Shown piece after piece: positions 35,197 to 42,783 of a stretch of DNA of 52,221 nucleotides. The position numbers and the translations under genes are program-made. Each line of letters begins with the position of its first letter. The stretch's first letter is position 1. The stretch is taken from the IMG/VR virus record IMGVR_UViG_3300032116_020335, positions 1 through 52,221 of that record; one strand, written 5' to 3'. The DNA is from a virus. The notes beneath the pieces are model-generated. The model was not told the DNA's origin. It made no database searches and worked only from the letters and a program-made list of their open reading frames with translations.

Positions 35197-35894
35197 ATTT
35201 TATTTTTTTTATTGTAAATTTCTATTATTGGTGTTCTTTGGTCACCTGCTGGTTCATCATCACCCTGAATTGCTTCACCTATAAAAGCAAAATTATTTGA
35301 TTTTCTATCATGATTTATTGGTTTAGCATATGATTCATGATTATAATACTCATCATGAACTAAGCAATTATTTATAGTATATGGATAAACGATATCTCTT
35401 AAAAAATGTTGGTCAATAGCTTTATCATGCGTTCTAAAATTTACTCTTAGATAATCATTAATAATGTCTCTAAAATTTAGTATTGTATTTCCTTTTGCAC
35501 CCCACATACCTGCATTCATAGCCCACCAATGTCCAATAGGATGGTCTCTAATAATATGGAAATTTTTTCCTGATTCTATCCATTCTGTTACTGCTATTAC
35601 ATCTCTTTCTGATATTCTAGAATCACAATCTCTACAGATATAATATTCAAGATTTTCTTCATTCATAGGTAGAAATCTCCACATTGAATTTATATATCCA
35701 TGATTGGTATCTTTTTTTATTAATTTTACATCAAGATTTATTAATTGTTCAATTATTTCTTGAGGAACTGTATCATTATAATAAACCCACATTTCCCAAT
35801 CAGGGAAGTGTATTTTTTTTAATTCAGCATTTCTAATGCAACCAATAGTATACATTGGATTTGAACCATATAAAGAAAAAGATATAACTTTCAT
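35193..35894 (-). CDS. GT-A-type glycosyltransferase-like protein (233 aa)
   Basis: The segment EYYICRDCDSRISERD (around residues 83-98) gives a DxD-type motif (Asp89, Asp91), and the preceding GYINSMWRFLPM with the R-x-x-D-x-D-S-R arrangement is typical of a GT-A family common in phage and bacterial polysaccharide loci. A conserved block HPIGHWWAMNAGMWGAKG follows, then QHFLRDIVYP. The stop overlaps the downstream start by four bases. Probable sugar transferase of unknown specificity. Confidence 0.68.
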   Translation of the reverse strand: MKVISFSLYGSNPMYTIGCIRNAELKKIHFPDWEMWVYYNDTVPQEIIEQLINLDVKLIKKDTNHGYINSMWRFLPMNEENLEYYICRDCDSRISERDVIAVTEWIESGKNFHIIRDHPIGHWWAMNAGMWGAKGNTILNFRDIINDYLRVNFRTHDKAIDQHFLRDIVYPYTINNCLVHDEYYNHESYAKPINHDRKSNNFAFIGEAIQGDDEPAGDQRTPIIEIYNKKNKI

Positions 35895-35897
35895 AAA

Positions 35898-36242
35898 TTA
35901 ATTATTATAATGTTTAACCGAATCTTCAATTAATGTTTTATTTTCTCTTATTGATTTATCAATAAGTCTATTAATTGCTTCTACTAATTTCGGTCTTTTA
36001 TGTTTAAAACAAATATCTAATTTTCTTTTAACATCTGCTAAAACTTCATCATTATCTGTAGTTTTATATGAATCTTCTAAATACCACATTCTACAATGAA
36101 GAATACATAATTTTTCAATTATTTCACCAAAATTATCTGTTTCAATTAAATCAGATGGTACACCTGTATCTTTATTAATGTTTAGTAATTCTTTAATTTT
36201 AATGTTAATAAAATTATCAATTGTATTTCCTATATTATCCAT
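35898..36242 (-). CDS. DUF4254-like small helical protein (114 aa)
   Basis: An all-helical sequence with ILHCRMWYLEDSYKT near residues 48-62 and KRKLDICFKHKRPKLVEAINRLID. This layout resembles DUF4254 proteins, small proteins found beside glycosyltransferases in Bacteroidota and some phages. It is spaced three bases from the downstream glycosyltransferase gene. It may be an accessory of the glycan machinery. The resemblance is by eye and moderate. Confidence 0.55.
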   Translation of the reverse strand: MDNIGNTIDNFINIKIKELLNINKDTGVPSDLIETDNFGEIIEKLCILHCRMWYLEDSYKTTDNDEVLADVKRKLDICFKHKRPKLVEAINRLIDKSIRENKTLIEDSVKHYNN

Positions 36243-36243
36243 A

Positions 36244-37038
36244 TTAATTTAAATTCTCTAAAACTTGATTAATGTTATTATAATTTATTATTTCAGCACC
36301 AATAAAATTGCTTGCATCACCATGATATAAAATATTATCATTCAAATTTGAACGACTGAAATCTAATATATGATGTTTTCCTTTATGACTTAATAGTGCA
36401 ATCATTGAACCACCACTTAAAGGTCCAATAAAACCAATACATTTATCTGATGATAAATATGTATTTGCTTGTGATAATGTTAATTCATTTTTACCATACT
36501 TTTCACCAATTGAATTTGCATTTTTACCATAAATAAAAAAGTCATAACCCATATTTATAATTTTTTCAATTATTGCAAAATAATCATCAATTGAAACATT
36601 TCTATTACCACCCCAGGGTCTTTCTCTATAATGAATTATAAAAAAATTATTTTCTGCATTGGGTATGATTTCTTTTTCTGTATCTAATATCTTTTCAATA
36701 AGATTTTTATCTAACATATCAACACTATTATCATTATTTATGATAAAATTATAATCACTTGGATAAGTAATAATTTCCATATCTGAATGATTCATATTTA
36801 TAAAATCTTCATATGCAATAACATTTTTAAAAATGCTTTCATAAAAAAACATTCTATCTCTTAATGTAACAATTGTTGTATCTTCATTAGAAATTTCATT
36901 GCTCAAAAGTTTTTTTATAATAATAATTCTACTAGTACCAATTTCCCAACCTAATTCCCAATATTTTTCCAAAAGATTACTATCGCTATTTCTAGTAGCT
37001 GTAAAATTTTCTGATTTTCCTAAAATATAATATTTCAT
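36244..37038 (-). CDS. GT-B-like glycosyltransferase-like protein (264 aa)
   Basis: Looks like a GT-B fold protein. The segment CIGFIGPLSGGSMIALLSHKGKHHILDFSR (about residues 200-229) is of the kind that binds a nucleotide-sugar in ADP-heptose/GT9-like enzymes ('G-x-x-S-G-x-x-x-A/I-A...G'). The earlier NNFFIIHYRERPW region could be an acceptor-side loop. The family cannot be fixed. It lies two bases upstream of the DUF4254-like gene and two bases after the GT10-like gene. A role in glycan assembly is inferred. Confidence 0.55.
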   Translation of the reverse strand: MKYYILGKSENFTATRNSDSNLLEKYWELGWEIGTSRIIIIKKLLSNEISNEDTTIVTLRDRMFFYESIFKNVIAYEDFINMNHSDMEIITYPSDYNFIINNDNSVDMLDKNLIEKILDTEKEIIPNAENNFFIIHYRERPWGGNRNVSIDDYFAIIEKIINMGYDFFIYGKNANSIGEKYGKNELTLSQANTYLSSDKCIGFIGPLSGGSMIALLSHKGKHHILDFSRSNLNDNILYHGDASNFIGAEIINYNNINQVLENLN

Positions 37039-37040
37039 AT

Positions 37041-37820
37041 TTATTTAAATAAAAAATTATAATTTTCAAAAAAATAATTTTCTGGCATTGTTAATTTTAG
37101 TGCTAAATTATAATTTTCTTCAATATTATAATTTGATACACCATTATTAATAATTTCTTCTAGTTCATTAATATTAGAAAATATTGGTATGTTTTTAAAA
37201 TAATTATTAATATTTTTAGTACCCCAATATAATGGTATTGTTCCTGTCAAAATTGTATCAATTAATTTTTCAGTAAAATAATCATCTTGAATTGAGTTTT
37301 CAATAACTATAGAATATTTGTAATCTTTAAGACCTTCTATTTTATTATCAATTTGTTTATAACCAAAACCAAAAACATCTATTTTATTAGTAAAATGATT
37401 AATTACCTCATGTCTAAGTTTATGACCTTCTGTTTGTCTTTTTCCAGATGCAATAATTGAACAAAATTTTGTTTTATCGTGTATTTTTTTATCTTCATCT
37501 TTTAACCAACAACCACAATGAGGATAAAATAAAAATTTATCTGATAAATTTAATAATTCTTTATCGTATGTCAATATATAATCAAATAAATTATAATTAT
37601 TTTTTATAAATTCATATGTTTGACTATTAATTGCTCTAGGTTCAATTAACCATGCAACTTTTATTTCATCATTTGATTGATAAACATTTGATAAACATGT
37701 ATCCGTAAAAAAACACACATTTGATGGTTCATTTTTTCTTACCCATTTAAAATATTGACATTTTTGTAATGTAGAGTAATCTGTATGTGCAAATGCAAAA
37801 TCTTTGATTTTTATTTCCAT
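37041..37820 (-). CDS. GT10-like fucosyltransferase (259 aa)
   Basis: Residues ~167-200 read YKYSIVIENSIQDDYFTEKL then TGTIPLYWG. This matches the GT10 fucosyltransferase signature Y-K-F-x-I-x-x-E-N-S-x-x-x-D-Y-h-T-E-K-h...G-x-x-P-h-Y-x-G. An upstream KFCSIIASGKRQTEGHKLR segment matches the 'h-x-x-S-N-C-x-x-x-x-x-R' GDP-binding region. GT10 enzymes transfer L-fucose from GDP-fucose in alpha-1,3/1,4 linkage. The start overlaps the sugar O-methyltransferase gene by 10 bases. No GDP-fucose synthesis genes are in the window, so the donor may come from the host. Confidence 0.72.
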   Translation of the reverse strand: MEIKIKDFAFAHTDYSTLQKCQYFKWVRKNEPSNVCFFTDTCLSNVYQSNDEIKVAWLIEPRAINSQTYEFIKNNYNLFDYILTYDKELLNLSDKFLFYPHCGCWLKDEDKKIHDKTKFCSIIASGKRQTEGHKLRHEVINHFTNKIDVFGFGYKQIDNKIEGLKDYKYSIVIENSIQDDYFTEKLIDTILTGTIPLYWGTKNINNYFKNIPIFSNINELEEIINNGVSNYNIEENYNLALKLTMPENYFFENYNFLFK

Positions 37821-38572
37821 AATAATATAAAATTGTTTGGGTGTGTTATGGGTTCTTCATCTTTTATATAATAATTTTTAATCATAGATAAAAGTTCATC
37901 TTTTGTCAAATAATCTATATTAAAAATGTCACTTATAAAATTAGCAGTTATATATCCCATTTTTGATTTGTTAATTACTTTATCAAAATAAGTTAACTGA
38001 ATTGATTTTACACACTCTGTAAAGGCATAATTACTAATTATTAAATCGTAATTTTCATTATTTGTTAATTGTGTTATATCTTTAAATATAACTTTGCTCA
38101 TATCAACATTAGTTGATTCTAAAAATCTTTTGGTTAATTTTAAAACCTGTGGCAAATCAATAAATGTATATGATTTTATATTAAATGTATCCATAATGAT
38201 TTTTGATTGTCCACCATAACCACAACCTATTTCAACAATATCTAAATTGTCTAAATTACCAAATTCATTTATTAAATCACCTAGAACTTTAATATATCTA
38301 ATTGTAGTTGGTGAAAAATGTCCAATATCGTACATTAATTTCATTGGTGAACCTACTGAATCATTAGTAGAATACTTATATATATTTTTTAATAATTCTG
38401 GATTTCTTTTTTTAATTAAATCTAAATAAACTAATCCTTGTTGAAAAGTAACATGTTCTAGAATTCCTGTGTATTTATTGTTGATTCTGAATGTATTAAA
38501 TATCATTGTATCTTGTGATGCTTGTTCACAAAAATTAGGATAAATATTATCGTCTGATATACTTGTTCTCAT
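37811..38572 (-). CDS. Sugar O-methyltransferase-like protein (253 aa)
   Basis: The SAM-binding motif is VEIGCGYGGQSKI (residues 113-125). It is followed by SYTFIDLPQVLKLTKRFLE, characteristic of the putative sugar O-methyltransferase family, and by NYDLIISNYAFTECVK, the catalytic-side strand. The N-terminal ~80 residues include the TFQQGLVYLDLIKKRNPELL segment of that family. The gene lies between the class I methyltransferase and the GT10-like gene. It probably caps a transferred sugar. Methyl position is unknown. Confidence 0.7.
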   Translation of the reverse strand: MRTSISDDNIYPNFCEQASQDTMIFNTFRINNKYTGILEHVTFQQGLVYLDLIKKRNPELLKNIYKYSTNDSVGSPMKLMYDIGHFSPTTIRYIKVLGDLINEFGNLDNLDIVEIGCGYGGQSKIIMDTFNIKSYTFIDLPQVLKLTKRFLESTNVDMSKVIFKDITQLTNNENYDLIISNYAFTECVKSIQLTYFDKVINKSKMGYITANFISDIFNIDYLTKDELLSMIKNYYIKDEEPITHPNNFILLWK

Positions 38573-38583
38573 ATTTTTTATAA

Positions 38584-39174
38584 TTACTCGTTATGGTTGA
38601 ATATTAAATTACCACCAATTGGTTTTTTTGGTTGATAATTATCTATAGGATTAAAATCGTATTTTCTAGAGAAAAATATTGTTGTTGTCCATGCGTATTT
38701 ATTAAGTGGACCCATTCCGTGAAAATCAATTTGAATAAAATTATTATTTCTTAATAAAGAGCATGAATCAACATACCAATTAGAATTATCAAAAATAATT
38801 ATCCCTGTTTTATTTAAAAACTTAGCTGCTAATAACGCACAATCTTGTCTAAAATCGCCATCAATTAATATTATGTCAAATTTATCAAAGTTTTTTATAT
38901 AATTTATATATTCTTCTTTATTATTTGCAAAAAATAATTCTTGATTTTCTCTTTTATTATTAATACCAATATTATACCATTCTACATTATTTTCTACACT
39001 TATAACTTTTTTACAATTCCTAGAAAAATAAGAACTTGAATTACCTGAACCCCATTCAAAAACTGTTTTGTCAGATAAATCTAATTGTGCTAGATATTCA
39101 ATTGTTGGGTAGGTAAACCAAGGTAAGGTATTATTATTTTCATCTGTTATTTGATGAGTGTATACACTATTCAT
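38584..39174 (-). CDS. Class I SAM-dependent methyltransferase (196 aa)
   Basis: The SAM motif FEWGSGNSSSYFSR (about residues 39-52) is followed by KKVISVENN, with an acidic residue that would bind ribose, and by FDIILIDGDFRQDC, motif-II-like. The latter (D-G-D/D-F-R-x-D-C) is typical of a methyltransferase family found in glycan and natural-product clusters. The stop is 11 bases from the next gene and the start overlaps the GT2 gene by 4 bases. Substrate unknown, probably a sugar. Confidence 0.68.
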   Translation of the reverse strand: MNSVYTHQITDENNNTLPWFTYPTIEYLAQLDLSDKTVFEWGSGNSSSYFSRNCKKVISVENNVEWYNIGINNKRENQELFFANNKEEYINYIKNFDKFDIILIDGDFRQDCALLAAKFLNKTGIIIFDNSNWYVDSCSLLRNNNFIQIDFHGMGPLNKYAWTTTIFFSRKYDFNPIDNYQPKKPIGGNLIFNHNE

Positions 39175-39899
39175 ATTTGTTTAAAAGATTTTTTATTTGA
39201 TATAATTGAATGACAATCCCATTGTAATTGTTGATGAACATTATGTTCTGATAATGGATTATGAAAATTATAAAGATGTAAAATTTTATCAATATATTTT
39301 ACTCTTTCAAATCCTGCAATTTCCATTACAGGAAACATTATTGCAACATCAGGTGCTGCTTTTAAAAAATTACCATTATCATCTTTAAAACAATTAAGGT
39401 CAGGGTCTTGGTTATATATTTCTTTAAAGCATTCATATTTAAATGTTCTTAAATGAGATGCAATAAATTGTGTTTTTCTAAGATTTGAAAATTCTAATTC
39501 TGTATATGGTCTTGCAAATCCTTTTCTTCCATCTGTCCAAAGTGATTGACCATATGTAACCATACAGTCATGTTCATTATAAAAATCATTTAAATAACTA
39601 AGAGATTTATTACCATGTAATGCATCATCACCATCTACAACAACAATTATATCATTTTCATTTGCATACATAGGTACATATGTTGAATAATTATGTAATA
39701 AACCTTTGTTTTCTGTATTCTTAATTTTTATAAATTTATCATATTCATCAATTAATTCAAAACTGTCATCTGTTGAGGCATCATCAATAAAAAGAACACG
39801 ATAATTATCATAATCTTGAGATACGATTGAACCAACACATCTCTCTATAAAAGATGATGCGTTATAAAATGCACTTACTATTAAAAAACTATTTTGCAT
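39171..39899 (-). CDS. GT2 family glycosyltransferase (242 aa)
   Basis: Standard GT2 elements: FLIVSAFYNASSFIERCVGSI at the N-terminus, VLFIDDASTDDSFELI (Asp39/Asp40) for nucleotide binding, and IIVVVDGDDAL (Asp89-Asp92) for the metal-binding DxD region. The C-terminal acceptor region includes FKDDNGNFLKAAPDVAIMFP. Overlaps of four bases downstream and 11 bases upstream show co-translation in the cassette. It probably adds a hexose. Sugar and linkage are unknown. Confidence 0.83.
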   Translation of the reverse strand: MQNSFLIVSAFYNASSFIERCVGSIVSQDYDNYRVLFIDDASTDDSFELIDEYDKFIKIKNTENKGLLHNYSTYVPMYANENDIIVVVDGDDALHGNKSLSYLNDFYNEHDCMVTYGQSLWTDGRKGFARPYTELEFSNLRKTQFIASHLRTFKYECFKEIYNQDPDLNCFKDDNGNFLKAAPDVAIMFPVMEIAGFERVKYIDKILHLYNFHNPLSEHNVHQQLQWDCHSIISNKKSFKQI

Positions 39900-40728
39900 T
39901 TATTTTAAAAATTGGTCTTATTTCTTGATGACAACCATTAATTTCATTAAAATTCATTTTTTTTAAATCAATTAAAACACCATCTAAATACATTTCATTT
40001 AAATCTTCAGCAGAATAACTGTATTGTCTTCCAGATATATTTTCAAATGTTTGTTGAACTCTATTAATTGGTGAATTAACAAGTTTACTATTTTCATATG
40101 ATGAAATAATCATCTCAGGTCTACTAAAATTTGATAAAAATGCTTCAAATAAATTTGGATTGCTATATTCTAATGTTTCACAAAGATATTTAATAAAATC
40201 TGTTTTAAAAATATGTCCATCAACTGACATTGGATATGCATAATCATTAGTTCCATCACTAACTTTCCAAGATATTACAGGTTCAATTAAATCAATATCA
40301 AAATAAAAATTATGTGTTTTATAATTATTTATTTTATTTAATCTTTGCATTGTATAACAATTAAGAGTGTTTAAACCCAAACGTAATGAAAAACAATTTG
40401 CATTTGTTATCATAAAAATATTATGTAACTCATCATTATTAAATTTAAAAGATTGATATATTATATCATCATCAGTTAGAAATACTGTATATATAGAATC
40501 TTGAAATAATGATAATAAATCTTGTTTAAATGATTCTTCTTTTTTGAAATTGAATTGTAGGTATTTTTTAATTAACAAATCATATCCTTTTTGAAAATCA
40601 TCATTTGATGCTTTGTAAAGAATATTTAATTTGTAATCTTCAACATTAAAATTTAATAAGATTGATTCAAGCAATAAATCAAGTTGCATTGGTCTATCTT
40701 TTGAAAAAACTATTCCGTTTAAAAGCAT
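39889..40728 (-). CDS. GT-A-like glycosyltransferase-like protein (279 aa)
   Basis: The N-terminal GIVFSKDRPMQLDLLLESIL is a typical GT-A start strand and helix. TVFLTDDDIIY supplies a DxD-like metal site. I prefer the ATG at 40728, which lies one base after the stop of the upstream gene, over the ATG at 40746, which would add six residues and overlap by 17 bases. The rest (ISWKVSDGTNDYAYPMSVDGHIF, EYSNPNLFEAFLSN) may form the acceptor site. Family unknown; glycosyltransferase by motif and neighbourhood. Confidence 0.6.
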   Translation of the reverse strand: MLLNGIVFSKDRPMQLDLLLESILLNFNVEDYKLNILYKASNDDFQKGYDLLIKKYLQFNFKKEESFKQDLLSLFQDSIYTVFLTDDDIIYQSFKFNNDELHNIFMITNANCFSLRLGLNTLNCYTMQRLNKINNYKTHNFYFDIDLIEPVISWKVSDGTNDYAYPMSVDGHIFKTDFIKYLCETLEYSNPNLFEAFLSNFSRPEMIISSYENSKLVNSPINRVQQTFENISGRQYSYSAEDLNEMYLDGVLIDLKKMNFNEINGCHQEIRPIFKINAK

Positions 40729-40729
40729 G

Positions 40730-41683
40730 TTATTTAAAAGTTTCAAATATATCTAAAATACGTTCTTTTTCCTGTGGTTCATTATACTGTGAAGCAGTAT
40801 TTATTTCGTTAAGACACAAATCATCATACCCATATCCAGTAAGAAAAATATTTAATTGTAGGGTAAGATTGTCTGCAAGAGTATGATAATCACCATTTTG
40901 ACACCAAAATCCGTTATTATTTTTTACATATTCTTTATTACCGATGTTTGAAAACCCAACAACATGGGTATTGCAAGCCATAGCTTCTAATGGAAGAGTT
41001 CCAAACCCTGCAATTTCATCTGTATAAAGACAAAAAGCACAATCAGCAAGTTCATTTGCAAATTGTTGTTTTGACATACCCTTTAATTCAACAAATTGAG
41101 TATTTCTTAATCTCTTATCACTTGATTTAACAATATTAATAAGATTATGTGTGTTCATCTGTTGTGTATTTGACCTTGATGAAGAAAAACAAACCCTAAA
41201 TGCTTTATCTAGATTAGATTTGAATATTGGACTTATAGATTGTTTATATTGGTCAACCTCAATCCCTGGCATATATTTTTGGATATATTCGGTAATACCT
41301 TGAGATACACTTATTACTCTTTCAATACCCGATTCTTTCCAAGATTTTGGTTGTGGCATTGAGGTATAAATGTAAATCCAACTCTGTGCAAGGACTGTCC
41401 TTTTGCACTTCATATTCTTCGTAGAATCAATCAAATTACCAAAACCTTCAGGTATTACCAACAAATCATTTGAGTCGATTCTGAGGCTTCCTAGACCATT
41501 AATTCGGACTTTTGGAATATGGGCAATGCTAAATTCCATCCAAGTTGGATTGAACATACCATCTCCTTCATATAAAAGAGTAACATCATACCCATTATCT
41601 GCAAGAATTTTTGCTTGTTTAAATAAAACACCCATCCCACCTGATGGGGTATTCATATTTGGACAATAATAAAAAACTTTCAT
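40730..41683 (-). CDS. GT-B (GT4-like) glycosyltransferase (317 aa)
   Basis: A GT-B enzyme. It opens FYYCPNMNTPSGGMGVLFKQAKILADNGYDVTLL, the acceptor-side Rossmann strand with a Gly-rich loop. IAGFGTLPLEAMACNTHVVGFSN (~residues 230-252) is the GT4-like donor site (E-A-M-A-C-x-x-x-V-V). It is partly homologous to the 361-aa glycosyltransferase on the plus strand at 26450. First gene of the minus-strand sugar cassette, it is preceded by a TATATTTG element 5 bases from the ATG. It likely starts the cassette's transcript. Confidence 0.8.
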   Translation of the reverse strand: MKVFYYCPNMNTPSGGMGVLFKQAKILADNGYDVTLLYEGDGMFNPTWMEFSIAHIPKVRINGLGSLRIDSNDLLVIPEGFGNLIDSTKNMKCKRTVLAQSWIYIYTSMPQPKSWKESGIERVISVSQGITEYIQKYMPGIEVDQYKQSISPIFKSNLDKAFRVCFSSSRSNTQQMNTHNLINIVKSSDKRLRNTQFVELKGMSKQQFANELADCAFCLYTDEIAGFGTLPLEAMACNTHVVGFSNIGNKEYVKNNNGFWCQNGDYHTLADNLTLQLNIFLTGYGYDDLCLNEINTASQYNEPQEKERILDIFETFK

Positions 41684-41688
41684 ATTGT

Positions 41689-41696
41689 CAAATATA
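41689..41696 (-). promoter_or_regulatory. TATATTTG element before the sugar cassette
   Basis: The minus strand reads CGTATATTTGACAAT and then the ATG at 41683, so the box is five bases from the start codon and any mRNA would be nearly leaderless. It matches the Bacteroidota -7 consensus TAnnTTTG. It lies in the 23-base gap between the replication block and the glycosyltransferase cassette. Confidence 0.35.
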
Positions 41697-41706
41697 CGAC
41701 AATATT

Positions 41707-42384
41707 TTAATTAAACCTTGGATTCTGTACTTCTTTATCTGATGCTTCAACACCCCATGCGCTAACAATTAAATAACCTTCTTTTACAGGTTGTAGTACG
41801 ATTGGGTCTTCTTTTACAATGTCAACCAATTTATGACCTTGAACTCTTGCATTTTTCATGTTTAATTGGTCTTTTGTTGCAATAATTAGAAGACCTGTAC
41901 CCATTGTGTATTCAGATTCTTTATTGTATGAACGAGATAGGTCGATTTTATCAACTTTAAAGTTAATTATTTCTTTTTGATTCTTTTCTGGAATACCTCC
42001 AATAAATCTATCAACATTAGTTAAGAGTAGTCCATACTTATCACAAATTCTAATTACTGAATCTTCATTGATAAATTTATTAAATGGATATTTGAATGAA
42101 TAATATTCAATGTTTGATTTAATTTTCTTTGATTCTTCAATCTTTTTAACTTCTTCCTTATAATTTGAGATATTTTTCTCATTGTTAAAACCTAAATTGA
42201 TTAGTTTTTGATAATCTTCAACTTTTGATTCATCAATAGGTGTATCTAGCACAGCTTTGGCTTCATTAAGTAATAAATCATGTGCAGAATAAACTTCATT
42301 GTGAATATCTTCAATTAATTCTACATTTGATTTTTCATCAAACATTGGGTCTAATTTAACATTTTTAGGAAGAATGGTTCTCAT
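41707..42384 (-). CDS. Hypothetical protein of the replication block (225 aa)
   Basis: A soluble, charged protein. Residues ~20-95 are helical with heptad-like spacing (HDLLLNEAKAVLD, NYKEEVKKIEESKK). A C-terminal part (TGLLIIATKDQLNMKNARVQGHKLVDI...GYLIVSAWGVEASDKEV) looks alpha/beta. I do not recognise a family. It is transcribed behind an AACTATTTATA element, 27 bases after the 123-aa gene, and lies beside helicase, exonuclease and recombinase genes. The context could suit a replication accessory or a late protein, given the late-like element. Low certainty about function. Confidence 0.6.
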   Translation of the reverse strand: MRTILPKNVKLDPMFDEKSNVELIEDIHNEVYSAHDLLLNEAKAVLDTPIDESKVEDYQKLINLGFNNEKNISNYKEEVKKIEESKKIKSNIEYYSFKYPFNKFINEDSVIRICDKYGLLLTNVDRFIGGIPEKNQKEIINFKVDKIDLSRSYNKESEYTMGTGLLIIATKDQLNMKNARVQGHKLVDIVKEDPIVLQPVKEGYLIVSAWGVEASDKEVQNPRFN

Positions 42385-42395
42385 AACTATTTTAG

Positions 42396-42406
42396 TATAA
42401 ATAGTT
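42396..42406 (-). promoter_or_regulatory. AACTATTTATA element before the 225-aa gene
   Basis: The minus strand reads AAAACTATTTATACTAAAATAGTT directly ahead of the ATG at 42384. The 11-base core equals the one before the 728-aa fibre gene. The flanking AACTATTT...AAATAGTT forms an inverted repeat over the element. Confidence 0.42.
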
Positions 42407-42411
42407 TTAAA

Positions 42412-42783
42412 CTAAAAAGTTTCAATAAAAATATTTAAATATAGTATAATCATTTCTTCATCATATGAATAAAAAATACGTTTATGTTCAGATATAAATC
42501 TATCAAAATATTTAACTAAATATATTTCATTTACATAGTTATTTCTACCATAAATTTCAAAGAATAAATCATAAATAAAGTTTATTACTCTTTTTATATT
42601 TTTAAATACTGCTCTATTGTAGAAATTATCATAGATAAATTGATGCATTGATTGAAGTTTCAATGCAACATGTTGGTTTGGTAAATCAAGCAGTAAGTCT
42701 TCTTTCCATTTTTTTAAAGCAAGAACACCCTCTTTTGTGGAGGGTGTCTTTGCTCTATAAAAGTATAGATTACTATCTATCAT
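42412..42783 (-). CDS. Hypothetical helical protein downstream of the helicase gene (123 aa)
   Basis: A small protein rich in aromatic residues and predicted helices (QFIYDNFYNRAVFKNIKRVINFIYDLFFEIYG). It overlaps the gp41-like gene stop by four bases, so it is probably co-translated with the helicase. T4 has a helicase loader (gp59, 217 aa) and primase (gp61) as helicase partners. I see no loader or primase signature, so this is only positional. A strong hairpin at 42718-42751 lies ~30 bases into the coding sequence. Confidence 0.6.
   Translation of the reverse strand: MIDSNLYFYRAKTPSTKEGVLALKKWKEDLLLDLPNQHVALKLQSMHQFIYDNFYNRAVFKNIKRVINFIYDLFFEIYGRNNYVNEIYLVKYFDRFISEHKRIFYSYDEEMIILYLNIFIETF
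42718..42751 (-). other. Strong hairpin at the start of the 123-aa gene
   Basis: ACACCCTC at 42725-42732 pairs with GAGGGTGT at 42740-42747 around a 7-base loop, and flanking AGCAAG/CTTTGCT extend the stem to about 13 of 15 pairs. It lies inside the coding region, shortly after the helicase stop. On the minus strand the downstream run is TTCTTGCTTTAAA, so termination would be weak. It could attenuate, protect the 3' end of the helicase message or control translation. Confidence 0.5.
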
